Positions 1 through 10,226 of a stretch of 64,000 bases of DNA are shown here, piece after piece. The stretch comes from Pseudomonadota bacterium (GTDB lineage: Bacteria > Desulfobacterota > Desulfobacteria > Desulfobacterales > JAHIVH01), in NCBI GenBank assembly GCA_018816735.1, contig JAHIVH010000070.1, forward strand, positions 248,001 through 312,000, written 5' to 3'. Each line of letters opens with the position of its first letter. Positions within the stretch are counted from its first letter, which is position 1. The notes under the pieces are model-generated. The model ran no database searches. It had not been told where the DNA came from and saw only the letters and a list, made by a program, of their open reading frames with translations. The translations under genes and the position numbers were made by a program.

Positions 1-1211
1 TTAAAAAGAAGCAGCATGCCTGGCAACGCAATGAGTGTACAGAAGATAAAAAAGTTCTCCCACCCCAGGTACTCGGCAAAAAACCCGGTTGGTGCTGAGG
101 CAAATATTCGTGGGACGCCCATGAGACTGGTTAAAAGGGCGTATTGAGTGGCTGTAAATTTTTTGTTGGTGATGCTTGCCATATAGGCGGCATATGCAGA
201 TGTGCCCATACCGGCGCTTAAATTTTCAAATGTGATCACGCACGTAAGCAGGGAAATGCTGTAGCCGATATGGGCCATAAGCGCAAACCCTGCGGTGGAA
301 ACCGCCTGGAGAACGCCAAAAATCCAGAGGCTTTTTGTAATGCCGATTCTCAACATCAGAATGCCACCGGCCATGCTCCCGAAAATGGTCGCCCAGAAGC
401 CGAAAAGTTTCACAATTGTACCGACTTCTGTTTTGCTAAAACCGATTTGCAGGTAAAAAGGCATGGTAATGGCACCAGCCATGGTATCTCCGATTTTATA
501 TAACAGGATAAACGTGAGAATGAGTATGGCATTATTTCTGCTGAAATAATCGACCAAAGGCGCTATAATCGCCTCTGTTAATGTTTTTGGTGTTTCATCC
601 GGAAGCGCAGGTTCAGGAGTTAGCACTGTGGTGACAATACCCACTATCATGCATGCTGCCATCAAAAAATATACGCGTGAATATGACATATGATCTGCCA
701 GGATAAGTCCCCCTCCGGTCGCTAAAAGAATACCTATCCTGTAACCATTGATGAACATTGAGGAACCCAGTCCCAGTTCTTCATCAGCCAGGTCTTCCCG
801 TCTGTACGCATCGGCTACAATATCCTGAGAGGCACTGAAGAACGTAACAATAAACGCTGCCAAAGCAACCATGTAAATATTTTTAGAAGGGTCTGTCTGT
901 CCCAAACCTGCGATTGAAATCATCAGTAACACTTGAAAAGTAAGAAGCCAGCCTCGTCTTCTTCCCAAGAAAGGAGGAATAAACCGGTCCAAAAAAGGTG
1001 CCCATAAAAATTTAAGGGTATAGGGCAGTCCGAAAAAAGCCGTTAATCCGATTAACGAGAGGTCAACACCTTCTTCGGTCATCCATGCCTGAATGAGGCT
1101 GCCGGATGTCAAAAAAAGGGGCAGACCAGATGCAAATCCCATGAACAGCGCAACGATCATTCTCCGGCTGAAAATACTTTTTAATATGGCGTGATCGTTC
1201 AAACGGGACAT
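1..1211 (-). CDS. ampG: AmpG-like muropeptide MFS permease (3' end outside window)
   Basis: The frame is open from an ATG at 1211 to the window edge, giving about 403 residues without a stop, so the C-terminus is missing. The translation opens with a short cytoplasmic N-terminus and then many hydrophobic segments. It contains the AmpG-type stretches MGFASGLPLFLTSGSL, FLDRF followed by GRRRGW, and SASQDIVADAYRRE, which are characteristic of the AmpG branch of the major facilitator superfamily. AmpG imports anhydro-muropeptides released by cell-wall turnover from periplasm to cytoplasm for recycling. It is separated from pckG by a hairpin, so the two are probably separate transcripts. The family assignment is strong, but substrate specificity is inferred. 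Confidence 0.85.
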   Translation of the reverse strand, partial: MSRLNDHAILKSIFSRRMIVALFMGFASGLPLFLTSGSLIQAWMTEEGVDLSLIGLTAFFGLPYTLKFLWAPFLDRFIPPFLGRRRGWLLTFQVLLMISIAGLGQTDPSKNIYMVALAAFIVTFFSASQDIVADAYRREDLADEELGLGSSMFINGYRIGILLATGGGLILADHMSYSRVYFLMAACMIVGIVTTVLTPEPALPDETPKTLTEAIIAPLVDYFSRNNAILILTFILLYKIGDTMAGAITMPFYLQIGFSKTEVGTIVKLFGFWATIFGSMAGGILMLRIGITKSLWIFGVLQAVSTAGFALMAHIGYSISLLTCVITFENLSAGMGTSAYAAYMASITNKKFTATQYALLTSLMGVPRIFASAPTGFFAEYLGWENFFIFCTLIALPGMLLLF

Positions 1212-1239
1212 TAGACCGGTTCCGGTTTCAGGTTATCCC

Positions 1240-1274
1240 AAAAAAAAGGGCTGCGATCAACGCAACCCTTTTTA
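1240..1274 (-). terminator. Rho-independent terminator of pckG
   Basis: On the minus strand, AAGGG and TGCG arms (with one mismatched pair) fold back around a 5-nt loop and are followed by a run of eight T residues. It lies just after the pckG stop codon. Confidence 0.75.
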
Positions 1275-1294
1275 TAGAAACAGTTACATGTGGG

Positions 1295-3259
1295 TTACTG
1301 TGCTGCGATCAGTTGTGAAGGCAAAACAACTTCTCCGTATGCGTCTTTCAATTTCAAAAGCCCTTCTTTCTGCTCGGCAAGCACTTTAAAAAGAGTCTCA
1401 GGAATATCTTTCTCTTTACCATAGGCTTTTGTCTGAAGATCTATTCGCTTCAATATATTGTCTACATAGAGTGAAAACTGTTTGACATAAAGGTGTTCCG
1501 GATAATCCTTATCAATGATATTTTTAAACAGCGCTTTGAGATCTTCATATTTCGGAATACCACCGACAGGAGTATGGATGACGTCAACCTTTTTATTTGC
1601 CCGTTTGGCAAGCCACCCGAGCCAGACTTTCACATCTTTTTTTTCTCCCAGAAGTTTTTTGGATGAACCGCCACGTGCTTCATGGGTCAGAAAATAATTG
1701 AGGCCTGCCATGACCACTCTCTTGTCTTCAGGCGTTTTGCTGCTTCCAAAAAATTTGAATTGGGCATCCATGTAATCACCGAGTGCTCCCGGAATAAACG
1801 GTGCATTTGCCCAGGGTGCCCTTTTAACACCGGTTGCGCCCACTTCTGTTGCCGTAGCTGCCGAAACAATGCAGGCACCTATCGCCACGCCATGATCCGG
1901 ATTTTTAGCGACCCAAACAGGCGGCATGGTGTCACTGTCGCGGCCACTGTATGTAATTACTTTTGTTTCAACACCTGCGGGATCTTCTGCTTTTTCAGAA
2001 TAGTTGTCAAGGGCATCTGATGACAGCGTAGCCCGTGCATTGGGATGGGAAATGGGAATGGGTTTTCCATTTTTATCTGTCATCCCTTTTTTCCAGTCTC
2101 CCTGAAAATTAAACCCTTTTTCCGGTTCCGGCTCGCCATTTCCTGTCCAGTGAGGCACTTTGTTTTCATCTATCAACACATTGGACCATATGACTTCTGT
2201 ACCCGGTTTTCTTAAAAGTTCCATCAATTTGGGATCACCTTCCCAGTTCACATCTTCCACAATGCCGAATATGCCCTTTTCCGGATTGATGGACCTGACA
2301 AAGCCATCCTTGTCAATCCACATCTGTGCCAGATCATCTCCCACAAAATGACCACCCGCCATTGCGGTTGTTGTCTTGCCGCATCCACTGGGAGCAGCAC
2401 CGGCAAACCAGGTGATAGTGCCATCCTCGTCCTCGATACCCGTGATAAACATATGCTCGGAAAGTTCATTGCCCCTGTTTGTGTAGACCGCTTTATCCAC
2501 GGAAAAACGATGATTTCCTTTCTTCATGAGAAGCGTGTTGCCCGCATAGGTGCAGTTGATGCTGTAGGTTGTCTGCGTGCTCCTGTCCATATATACCCTG
2601 GCATTTGGCAGATCTTCCGACCTGTTTTTTCCTTCTGAGTGGATATTGCCGTAAAAATGCCCCAAGCGCGTCACTTCCTGATTGAAAATGCCAAAAGAGT
2701 TTCGGTAAAGAATATCAGCACTGTGAGAAACATAGGCCGAACTTGTGATTTCAACAGCAGGATTGGAAGCAGGGCTCCCAGCCGGTCCTCTCATATAAAA
2801 ACCGACCACCATGGTTTTTCCCCTCATGATGCCTGTCATCTTTTCCTTGATATCTGAAAAGGCATCTGTCCGGTCCATCCGGTTTGCAAGGGAGCTTACG
2901 ATCTCTTCAGGCTCGGCCATATAAAATGTCCGGTCTGTAATACGGCCCTGCTCTTCCTTGAGATCATAATGAATGGTGTGATTTTCCATTGCGAGTGTTG
3001 ACTCTTCACCATTTTTCAATGCAAGCGATCTTATAAACGCTTTATCTTCCGGTGAGCCGGAGTTGATAAAAACCGTGTCCGGATCACACATGACTACAGC
3101 ATTTGCAATTTTAATAACGACGGGTTTGCACTTGATCTGACTGATTTTGGCAACATTTGCCGCATCCATTTTTTTTTCAAGAATCTGCATTGCCGCGTCA
3201 TATGCGGTAACCCCACCGATTTCACTTGCCACATCCATTAGTTTCATTTGAAGTGTCAT
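1295..3259 (-). CDS. pckG: phosphoenolpyruvate carboxykinase (GTP)
   Basis: This enzyme interconverts oxaloacetate and PEP with GTP/GDP, linking the TCA cycle to gluconeogenesis. At 654 aa it is slightly longer than typical GTP-PEPCKs (about 600-620). The nucleotide-binding loop GAAPSGCGKTTTAM lies at about residues 287-300 and includes the active-site Cys of the GTP class (ACGKT in most homologues, GCGKT here). The HMFITGI lead-in and the GDDLAQMWID segment fit the kinase motifs. The ATG has a well-placed AGAAGGT Shine-Dalgarno. The gene stands alone between two hairpin terminators. In a sulfate reducer with AcnB it would serve carbon assimilation from acetate-level substrates; that role is inferred. 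Confidence 0.95.
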   Translation of the reverse strand: MTLQMKLMDVASEIGGVTAYDAAMQILEKKMDAANVAKISQIKCKPVVIKIANAVVMCDPDTVFINSGSPEDKAFIRSLALKNGEESTLAMENHTIHYDLKEEQGRITDRTFYMAEPEEIVSSLANRMDRTDAFSDIKEKMTGIMRGKTMVVGFYMRGPAGSPASNPAVEITSSAYVSHSADILYRNSFGIFNQEVTRLGHFYGNIHSEGKNRSEDLPNARVYMDRSTQTTYSINCTYAGNTLLMKKGNHRFSVDKAVYTNRGNELSEHMFITGIEDEDGTITWFAGAAPSGCGKTTTAMAGGHFVGDDLAQMWIDKDGFVRSINPEKGIFGIVEDVNWEGDPKLMELLRKPGTEVIWSNVLIDENKVPHWTGNGEPEPEKGFNFQGDWKKGMTDKNGKPIPISHPNARATLSSDALDNYSEKAEDPAGVETKVITYSGRDSDTMPPVWVAKNPDHGVAIGACIVSAATATEVGATGVKRAPWANAPFIPGALGDYMDAQFKFFGSSKTPEDKRVVMAGLNYFLTHEARGGSSKKLLGEKKDVKVWLGWLAKRANKKVDVIHTPVGGIPKYEDLKALFKNIIDKDYPEHLYVKQFSLYVDNILKRIDLQTKAYGKEKDIPETLFKVLAEQKEGLLKLKDAYGEVVLPSQLIAAQ

Positions 3260-3344
3260 ATTATTTACCTTCTCGTTAAATAATTAACAATTTATAGTAT
3301 CCCGTTACCCCTAAATATCCTTGACTCCATTATATAAAGTCTTT

Positions 3345-3362
3345 AAAAAGGCCATCCTTTTT
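3345..3362 (-). terminator. Hairpin downstream of rdgB
   Basis: AAAAAGG and CCTTTTT arms surround a 4-nt loop directly after the rdgB stop (3373). The arm itself supplies the U-tract, so the structure can act in either direction. Confidence 0.5.
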
Positions 3363-3372
3363 TTTACAAAAA

Positions 3373-4041
3373 TTATTGTTTCCCTGAATTTTCATCGTCG
3401 TGTATGGAGGAAAACCTCGGCATATTCTGGTTAATCCATATCATAACTTTGTCAAACTCCTGAGTTAACTGAGCGAACGCCTTTCCCCGGTGACTGATAC
3501 GCCCTTTTTCTTCCAGTGTCAGTTCAGCAAATGTTTTCCCAAATTCCTGGCAATGGAAAACAGGATCATACCCAAACCCGTTTTCACCCTTTGCGGCCTC
3601 AGTGATAAGGCCTTCACATCTTGCGTCATATGTCAATGCAGATCCCTGAGGAACGGCAAGGGAAATCACACATTCAAACGCGGCGTTCCTGTTTTTTATG
3701 CCCTTCATCTCGCTTAAAAGTTTTGCCACCCTTTCTTGATCTGTGGCATCTGCGCCTGCATATCGGGCCGAGTGAACACCGGGTGCGCCATTTAATGCAT
3801 CCACTACCAAACCGGAGTCATCTGCGAGGGCAGGGAGTCCAAGAACCCGGGCTGTAAAGCTGGCTTTCTTATAAGCGTTCTCATCAAAGGTATCCCCATC
3901 CTCTATAACCTCCGGTATCGGACCAAAATCTTCAAGGTTTTTGATATGGACAGGATAATCTTTCAAAAACGACCGGATTTCCTCTGTCTTGCCCTTGTTT
4001 CGTGTTGCAATTACCAACGTTATTTTTTTCTGTATATTCAT
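3373..4041 (-). CDS. rdgB: RdgB/HAM1 family XTP/dITP pyrophosphatase
   Basis: This house-cleaning enzyme hydrolyses non-canonical purine NTPs (dITP, XTP) to monophosphates and pyrophosphate, keeping them out of DNA and RNA. The translation has the family landmarks in order: ATRNKGKTEEI at the N-terminus, the DDSGLVVDAL segment with the metal-binding acidic pair, GAPGVHSARYAG, and the C-terminal FGYDPVF. It is 222 aa, slightly longer than E. coli RdgB (197) because of a C-terminal tail. The ATG at 4041 is preferred over a TTG two codons upstream because AGGT lies about 5 nt ahead of it. It may be co-transcribed with the upstream decarboxylase (55 bp gap). Confidence 0.93.
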   Translation of the reverse strand: MNIQKKITLVIATRNKGKTEEIRSFLKDYPVHIKNLEDFGPIPEVIEDGDTFDENAYKKASFTARVLGLPALADDSGLVVDALNGAPGVHSARYAGADATDQERVAKLLSEMKGIKNRNAAFECVISLAVPQGSALTYDARCEGLITEAAKGENGFGYDPVFHCQEFGKTFAELTLEEKGRISHRGKAFAQLTQEFDKVMIWINQNMPRFSSIHDDENSGKQ

Positions 4042-4096
4042 TTTCAACCTAACCTGTCATAACCTTGCAGTGGGTGGATTCCTCTTGATGAATCGA

Positions 4097-5764
4097 TCAA
4101 TATGTCCGGCTGCGTCCCTTGTTTTTCAGTTTTCCGGCGTCCCAGTCAAGATAAATTTTTTCCTGCTCATCAAGAATATCCTTTAAAATACTCATGTTGG
4201 TCATCGGGTTCATCATGACGCACCTCAAAACAACCATCTGTTCATTTGGGTTTTTTTTCATTTTAAAAGCTGTTCTTGACACAAAACTGTTTCCTGCCTC
4301 CCGCTGAACCTGTTGAACAATCCTGTTTATTTCATTTAATCGGGCATTGATCGCTTTCTTTTGATCGTCATCCCCAGCTTCATGCTCTTTTTTCAGCTGT
4401 TTGGGAAATACCCGATATGTCAATATATTCAACACCGGTTTCGTAACAAGCTCAAAATTCTCCCTGCTTTCGATCTCTTCTGCAAAATCAGCAGCCACTT
4501 CAATCCCATGCTCAATCAAAAGCGCATAACCTCTGGTTCCCATGATTTTAAGTGCACTGTCGAGAATAAGGGAGTTGGCCTCCCGGGACCCGGAAAATGT
4601 TTTAATACCAAGATCGACGCTGCCCCGGCGATTGATATAATTGGCATGATATGCCATGAGATCCATGATCGACGGATCTTTGAAATAAAGCATACCGCAG
4701 CTCATGGGCATATAAAATTGTTTGTGCCCGTCAATGGTTACGGAGTCGGCAAGCTCAATACCGTTTAGAAGGTGCCTGTATTTCTCGGACATCAATGTCG
4801 GTCCGCCCCAGGCTGCATCAACATGAAAACAAGTATCGTTTTTTTTACAAATCTCCGCCATTTCCCTTAATGGATCAATGCTCCCGGTTTCCGTGCTGCC
4901 GGCAATCCCCACAATGGCGATAATTTTTGTCTTCCCGTCTTTTTTCAGTTGCCTGATTTCCTGCTTCAAAAGCGAAATATCGATTCTGCTCCGGTCATCC
5001 ACATCCACGGCAATCACATTCTGATTCCCGATCCCCAGAATGCCACCGGATTTTTTAAGGGATTTGTGGGCACGCACGGAAACCAGAACCACAGCTCTTT
5101 CAATATTATACGCCCGGAATGCAGCAGAAAGGCCCTCGATCTCAATGCCCTTAAATCCATTTTTGGGAGGAAATGCCGCATTTCTGGCCACCCACAGTGC
5201 TGTCAGATTGGCCGATGTGCCGCCTTCTGTAAAACAGCCCAAGGACGTGGTTGTATTCTGAACATGTGTCTGGTAAAATAGCTCGTTCATATTGTAAATG
5301 AGCCGGTGAATCTTTGCGATTACCTGCTTTTCTATGACAGAGACAACCTTGGATGTTTCAAGCTTGACCACATTCTGGTTCAGTGCGGATACTATGGTTT
5401 TAAGATGCACCATAAAAAACGGGATAGCAGATGTCATGTGACCTACAAAATAAGGGGATGCCACATTCACGGCATGGGGTGCGATTTCCTTGACAATATC
5501 TGTAATAACATCTGCCAGTTTTTTTTCCGGGTGCTTACCGATACGCGTATCAGTAAAATTTTTGGAGAGTTCTTTTAAACTGATTTCCTCGGTAATACCG
5601 ACATTCTTATTTAAAAACTCATGAAGCCCGAAAAGAATCTGCTCCATATATTTAACAAGCGTGATCCGCGTGGCCTCATTTTCAGGCCGGATAAAAACCC
5701 TTTCAAGCGCATTCCAGTCAGCAACCAGATGTGATTTTTTCTGTCCCAGTAAATTTTTTCTCAT
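4097..5764 (-). CDS. panP: PLP-dependent decarboxylase, PanP-like (aspartate 1-decarboxylase / GAD family)
   Basis: This is a group II pyridoxal-phosphate decarboxylase of 555 aa. The PLP lysine is K348 in DGHKQFYMP, the cofactor-binding aspartate is D315 in FHVDAAWG, and TEGGTSANLTAL (about 179-190) is the phosphate-binding loop region. The length and the extended N-terminus resemble the PanP group, which makes beta-alanine from aspartate for pantothenate synthesis and replaces PanD in some bacteria. Glutamate or another acidic amino acid remains possible, because substrate cannot be read from the sequence. The ATG at 5764 has only a weak Shine-Dalgarno. A perfect 14-bp palindrome sits 53 bp upstream of the start. 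Confidence 0.78.
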   Translation of the reverse strand: MRKNLLGQKKSHLVADWNALERVFIRPENEATRITLVKYMEQILFGLHEFLNKNVGITEEISLKELSKNFTDTRIGKHPEKKLADVITDIVKEIAPHAVNVASPYFVGHMTSAIPFFMVHLKTIVSALNQNVVKLETSKVVSVIEKQVIAKIHRLIYNMNELFYQTHVQNTTTSLGCFTEGGTSANLTALWVARNAAFPPKNGFKGIEIEGLSAAFRAYNIERAVVLVSVRAHKSLKKSGGILGIGNQNVIAVDVDDRSRIDISLLKQEIRQLKKDGKTKIIAIVGIAGSTETGSIDPLREMAEICKKNDTCFHVDAAWGGPTLMSEKYRHLLNGIELADSVTIDGHKQFYMPMSCGMLYFKDPSIMDLMAYHANYINRRGSVDLGIKTFSGSREANSLILDSALKIMGTRGYALLIEHGIEVAADFAEEIESRENFELVTKPVLNILTYRVFPKQLKKEHEAGDDDQKKAINARLNEINRIVQQVQREAGNSFVSRTAFKMKKNPNEQMVVLRCVMMNPMTNMSILKDILDEQEKIYLDWDAGKLKNKGRSRTY

Positions 5765-5816
5765 GAGCTTTTAATATTCATTAAATTCCGATAATTGATC
5801 TGAATGCCAAAAAAGG

Positions 5817-5830
5817 TTATGTATACATAA
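5817..5830. promoter_or_regulatory. Perfect 14-bp palindrome upstream of panP
   Basis: TTATGTATACATAA is identical to its reverse complement. It lies 53 bp before the decarboxylase ATG, where an operator would overlap or precede the promoter. The regulator is unknown. Confidence 0.4.
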
Positions 5831-5940
5831 TTAAACGACAAAAACAATATATTCAATTAAAAAACTTTTACTACAGGAATTGTTGTGAATTATTTCAAAA
5901 CCCGCAATCATCCAAGTCTCAAGGATGCGTTCTTCTTTTC

Positions 5941-5969
5941 TTGACATGAAACACATATTAGCTTAGAGC
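5941..5969 (+). promoter_or_regulatory. Candidate sigma-70 promoter for the GerMN/EF-G operon
   Basis: TTGACA and TAGAGC are separated by 17 bp. The -35 is perfect but the -10 matches only about half the consensus. Confidence 0.35.
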
Positions 5970-6081
5970 GTGTTGAAAGCAAGTAAATGTGAAATGGTCC
6001 GATCAAAAAACGGTTTGCAATTTTAAGGCTATACATTAAGGGACTCGTCTTTCCCCAATTTTAAAAGGGCAACTATCAGGC

Positions 6082-6651
6082 ATGGGTAACAAAAAATATT
6101 CTTTTTATTTGGCACTGATATTGGTGACGGCTTTCACCGCTATAGCCGTGTTATCCAAAATACACTGGTCAAAGCATTCTCACGTGCCCAAGGACGGCAT
6201 GCCCTTGTCGTTTCATGTGTCTCCGGTTACCCGATCCAATATCTATCTTTACTTTACAGATACCAGCACATCCTTTCTGATGGCAGAGGAGCGTTCTTTT
6301 ATCAACGTTGAGGATCCTGCCCAATTTGCAAAATCAATTGTTGAAGCCTTAATTGCTGGCCCAAAAGGAAGTTTAATGAGAACCATCCCTTCTGAAACGA
6401 CCTTAAGAGCACTTTATCTTTCAAAAAATGGTACCGCATACGTCGATCTTTCAGAAAATATAAAAACCGATCATCCCGGTGGTAGCCGACTTGAATATTT
6501 CACGGTCTTTTCGATAGTCAACTCTTTAATCGTCAATATCCCTCAGATAAAAGCTGTTAAATTTTTACTGGGAGGGAATGATGCCCTGACGCTTTCCGGG
6601 CATATTGACATTAAATTACCTTTTAAAGCAAACATGCTGTTAGTGCGATGA
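6082..6651 (+). CDS. GerMN-domain envelope protein
   Basis: This 189-aa protein has an N-terminal membrane anchor or uncleaved signal (about residues 7-25, no lipobox) followed by a single GerMN-type domain. Supporting stretches are [45 protein letters not shown], and the C-terminal [23 protein letters not shown]. In sporulating Firmicutes GerM is a forespore channel component, and in other phyla the domain occurs in periplasmic proteins of unclear role. The stop overlaps the start of the EF-G gene by 4 nt (ATGA), so the two are translationally coupled. There is no sign of sporulation genes here. Confidence 0.75.
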   Translation: MGNKKYSFYLALILVTAFTAIAVLSKIHWSKHSHVPKDGMPLSFHVSPVTRSNIYLYFTDTSTSFLMAEERSFINVEDPAQFAKSIVEALIAGPKGSLMRTIPSETTLRALYLSKNGTAYVDLSENIKTDHPGGSRLEYFTVFSIVNSLIVNIPQIKAVKFLLGGNDALTLSGHIDIKLPFKANMLLVR

Positions 6652-8687
6652 ATAAAAAAGAAAAAATTAACCTGATCAGAAATATAGGCATCATGGCGCA
6701 TATTGATGCGGGGAAAACAACCGTAACAGAGCGTATCCTCTATTATACCGGAAAATCATATAAAATCGGCGAGGTTCACGATGGCGAAGCTGTCATGGAT
6801 TGGATGACCGATGAACAGGAAAGAGGCATTACGATCACGTCCGCAGTAACGACTTGTCTGTGGGACACCAATGTCATTCAGCTAATCGACACACCGGGGC
6901 ATGTGGACTTCACCATTGAAGTGGAGCGATCTCTTCGGGTGCTGGACGGTGCTATCGCTGTATTCTGTGCTGTGGGCGGTGTAGAGCCCCAATCGGAAAC
7001 AGTATGGCGGCAGGCAAACAAATACAAGGTTCCCAGAATCGCTTTTATCAATAAACTCGACCGTATCGGCGCTGATTTTTTCGGTACAGTTGACATGATG
7101 AAGGAAAAGCTGGGAGCAACCCCCCTGATCCTGCAGATCCCGGTAGGTGCGGAGGAGAATTTTAAAGGTGTTGTCGATCTGATTTCGATGGAACAGATCA
7201 TATGGGATACGGAAACTCTGGGTGCCAAATATGAAAGAAGCCCCATCCCGCCTGAACTTCTCGAATCGGTAAAAGAATACAGAGATAAGTTGATAGAAGG
7301 CGTGGCTGATTTCGACGATCATATTATGGAGGCCTACCTTGCTGAAGAACCCATAGAAGCAAAAATGGTCATTGCTGCCATCAGAAAGGCGACCATTCAA
7401 CTTGCCCTTGTTCCTGTTTTATGTGGAAGTGCACTTAAAAACAAAGGCATACAACCCCTTTTGAACGCTATCGTCCAATTTTTGCCAAGCCCTGTCGAAG
7501 TGCCTCCCATTAGAGGAATTCATCCGGAAACTGGCGACACTCTCGAATTCGAAACAAAAAGTAACGGCCCGCTTGCGGCTCTCATTTTTAAAGTTTCGAT
7601 GATAGAAGGCAGAAAACTTTCTTTTGTACGAATTTACAGTGGCACAATGAAAGCCGGTGAAGAGGTATTCAACCCGTCTCTCGGCAAAAAGGAAAAACTG
7701 GCCCGTCTTTTAAAAATGCATGCAAATAAAAAAGAAAGGATAGATGAGGCCGGGGCAGGAGCAATCATTGGCGTTGTGGGCTTGAAAGACTCCTCAACCG
7801 GAGATACCCTATGTAATCAGACACATCCGGTACTTCTAGAAAAAATAGACTTCTATGAACCTGTTATTTCTATAGCGATCGAGCCCAAAACCCATGCGGA
7901 TCAGGAGAAAATAGAGGAGGTTATCAAAAAATTTATTGCTGAAGATCCCACATTGAAAGTCCGGAAAGATGAAGATACCGGGCAGACCATTTTATCAGGA
8001 ATGGGAGAGCTTCACCTTGAAATCATTATCAGCCGAATGCTCCGTGAATTTAACACCAACGTCAATGTCGGTAAACCACAGGTTGTTTACAGGGAAACCA
8101 TCGGAACAGAATCTGAAGCCACTGTTGTTTTTGACAGGGATATTTCAGGGCAACATCATTATGGAGAGGTTACGCTTAAGTTGTCACCTCTGAAACGGGG
8201 GACAGGGAACACCTTCAGGTCAGAAATATCGTCTGATATGATTCCGGATCAGTATATTCCGGCAATTGAAAGAGGTGTAATGGATTCTTTCGCCAGTGGT
8301 GCATTTATGGGTTATCCGGTGATGGATGTTGAGGCTGTTCTAATTAAGGGCGCGTTCAGGGAATCCATGAGCAGTGAACTCGCATTTAATGTGAGCGCCT
8401 CCATGACATGCAAGGAAGCCATGATGAAAGCCCATCCCTTCCTTCTTGAGCCGATTATGGATGTGGAAATTCTCGTTCCGGATGCATTCATGGGTGACGT
8501 CATTGGAGAGCTCAATGCACGAGGGGGGAAAATATCTTCGATAAATCCCAAAAGTGGTATTCAGGAAATCAATGCCATTGTGCCACTTTCAAAAATGTTT
8601 GGCTATTCAACCAGTTTAAGATCTGCAACCCAGGGAAGAGGGACTTTCACCATGCAGTTTTCCCATTTTGATCAATTTGAAAAATGA
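6648..8687 (+). CDS. fusA2: Elongation factor G paralogue (EF-G 2 type)
   Basis: This is a translational GTPase of 679 aa. The P-loop AHIDAGKTT is at residues 17-25, followed by switch I with [17 protein letters not shown] and NKLD. Domains II to V are all present through the C-terminal [14 protein letters not shown]. It lies outside a str operon (no rpsL, rpsG or tuf nearby), so it is probably the second EF-G found in many Desulfobacterota rather than the main housekeeping copy. Such paralogues can specialise in translocation, ribosome recycling or stress; which applies here is not visible. It is translationally coupled to the GerMN gene, and its last 72 bp overlap the convergent M48 gene. 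Confidence 0.9.
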   Translation: MNKKEKINLIRNIGIMAHIDAGKTTVTERILYYTGKSYKIGEVHDGEAVMDWMTDEQERGITITSAVTTCLWDTNVIQLIDTPGHVDFTIEVERSLRVLDGAIAVFCAVGGVEPQSETVWRQANKYKVPRIAFINKLDRIGADFFGTVDMMKEKLGATPLILQIPVGAEENFKGVVDLISMEQIIWDTETLGAKYERSPIPPELLESVKEYRDKLIEGVADFDDHIMEAYLAEEPIEAKMVIAAIRKATIQLALVPVLCGSALKNKGIQPLLNAIVQFLPSPVEVPPIRGIHPETGDTLEFETKSNGPLAALIFKVSMIEGRKLSFVRIYSGTMKAGEEVFNPSLGKKEKLARLLKMHANKKERIDEAGAGAIIGVVGLKDSSTGDTLCNQTHPVLLEKIDFYEPVISIAIEPKTHADQEKIEEVIKKFIAEDPTLKVRKDEDTGQTILSGMGELHLEIIISRMLREFNTNVNVGKPQVVYRETIGTESEATVVFDRDISGQHHYGEVTLKLSPLKRGTGNTFRSEISSDMIPDQYIPAIERGVMDSFASGAFMGYPVMDVEAVLIKGAFRESMSSELAFNVSASMTCKEAMMKAHPFLLEPIMDVEILVPDAFMGDVIGELNARGGKISSINPKSGIQEINAIVPLSKMFGYSTSLRSATQGRGTFTMQFSHFDQFEK

Positions 8688-10133
8688 TTTTGGGTCTGGC
8701 CCTGTCTTTTGTTCTTTAGACCCTGCTGAACGCTCCCGTTTTTTTATTTCTTTAAGCAATTCTTTGGCATGTTCGAGTTTTTCCGGGTCTTTCAGGGTTT
8801 CGATCGCTTTCTTGAGGTGGAATTCAGCATTGGCATAATTGTTCATGTTTTTGTTATAAAGTCCCAAATAATAATTCGGTTCACCTATGTACCCCTGTTT
8901 GCCATAAATTTCAGCCAGATAATAATAAGCCATTTTGTATAAGGGCGTTTTTTTTGTCAGATCAAGGTATATCGACTCCGCTTTTTTATAATCTCCTAAT
9001 TCTGCATAAGCTCTTCCGAGATAGAAATAGGCTTCCGGCCCGCACTCCGGATTAATATTGATGGCACTTTTTAAGGTACCTAATGCCTCCTTGGGTTGGG
9101 AATCAAAAAAATAGACTCTCCCCAGATCCTGAAGTATGTAGGGATCAAATGCTTTTTTCTCCAGCGCCTTCTTGAAATGAAGGATCGCCTCCTTTCTGTT
9201 GCCTGCTCTTTCAAGAGCAAGCCCATAGCCATAATGTGTCATGGGATTTGTAGGATACTTACTGACAGCGGTCTTAAACTCTGCCAGGGCAAACGATTCG
9301 TCAGAATAAACCCCCACAAGGCGCGTTCTGGCTCTTTCGAAATAATAGGGATCAATTGATAATGATGAACCGGGTTGATATTCCTTTTGTTCAAGCATGG
9401 TCGTCATGTAGGTGATTCTGTCTTCGATTGCAGGATGCGTAACCAGATATGTGGGAATCTGTTCAGAACCAAACCATTGTTTGGCCCTGATTTTTTTCAA
9501 TATCGACAGAAGCCCCTCTCCGCTGTATCCGGCCTTGACAATGTTATTAAGACCGATCTGATCCGCTTGGATTTCATTTTCACGGCTGTATTTGAGTGCA
9601 ATGGACTGGCCTGCTGCCAAAGAACCAAAGGTCACGGCACTTGCCGCAGTCGATGCGCCGCCAACGCCTAAAAAAATGCCTGCTGCAATACCCGCCAGGG
9701 TACCTATACTTATTTTTTCTGACCGCTCTATACCTTCTGAAATATGCCGGCATGATACATGGGAAATTTCATGACCCAGAATACCTGCCAGCTCCTCTTC
9801 ATTTTCCATGGCCATAAACAGGCCGCTGTTGATAAATACATGCCCTCCAGGACCGGCAAATGCATTATATTCATTTTCATCAATCACATAGAACTGAAAG
9901 TTGAAGGACTGAGGGGGGATACCTGCCACAAGCCTTTTCCCAACAGCATTCACGTAATCTGTGATCAGCGGGTCATCTACCAAATGATAATGGCTTAAAA
10001 CCATCTTCATGAATTCTTTTGAAATCTCTTCTTCCTGTTTTGATGTAATTGAAAAAGCATTCGAAGGGATAAGCAGGAAAGTTATCATCGTCATTATGAT
10101 AAAAACACCTACCAATTTTTTTAAAACACACAT
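8616..10133 (-). CDS. BepA/YfgC-like periplasmic M48 metalloprotease with TPR repeats
   Basis: This is an exported zinc protease of 505 aa. A signal peptide (about 1-28, ending SNAFS) precedes the M48 domain. The zinc site is HEISH at 121-125, and the third ligand is probably the Glu of [12 protein letters not shown]. The C-terminal half carries about five TPR units, including [21 protein letters not shown]. This layout matches E. coli BepA, which assembles or degrades LptD and other outer-membrane proteins. The ATG at 10133 is chosen because GAGGAG lies 6 nt ahead and the signal peptide starts there; the open frame extends 21 codons further. The final 24 codons are antisense to the conserved end of EF-G and look like a poorly conserved tail. 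Confidence 0.88.
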   Translation of the reverse strand: MCVLKKLVGVFIIMTMITFLLIPSNAFSITSKQEEEISKEFMKMVLSHYHLVDDPLITDYVNAVGKRLVAGIPPQSFNFQFYVIDENEYNAFAGPGGHVFINSGLFMAMENEEELAGILGHEISHVSCRHISEGIERSEKISIGTLAGIAAGIFLGVGGASTAASAVTFGSLAAGQSIALKYSRENEIQADQIGLNNIVKAGYSGEGLLSILKKIRAKQWFGSEQIPTYLVTHPAIEDRITYMTTMLEQKEYQPGSSLSIDPYYFERARTRLVGVYSDESFALAEFKTAVSKYPTNPMTHYGYGLALERAGNRKEAILHFKKALEKKAFDPYILQDLGRVYFFDSQPKEALGTLKSAININPECGPEAYFYLGRAYAELGDYKKAESIYLDLTKKTPLYKMAYYYLAEIYGKQGYIGEPNYYLGLYNKNMNNYANAEFHLKKAIETLKDPEKLEHAKELLKEIKKRERSAGSKEQKTGPDPKSFFKLIKMGKLHGESPSSLGCRS

Positions 10134-10226
10134 ATACTCTCCTCTTTTTCGTTTGTTATCGACAATCATCATGGCACAATCTAATATGCTTTTCAAATAT
10201 CAAATTGTGTGTTAGGGATACATTCC

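Larger units (their letters stand above)
5765..6081. other. Divergent intergenic region with promoter elements and a palindrome
   Basis: This 317-bp gap separates the leftward decarboxylase from the rightward GerMN/EF-G pair and must hold both promoters. It contains the palindrome at 5817-5830 and a candidate rightward promoter at 5941-5969. No small gene with a credible ribosome-binding site was seen. Confidence 0.6.

Noticed and set aside
270-503. 77-aa frame on the plus strand
   Set aside because: Antisense to the AmpG coding frame.
6882-7400. 172-codon frame opposite the EF-G gene
   Set aside because: Lies within conserved EF-G coding sequence and has no Shine-Dalgarno.
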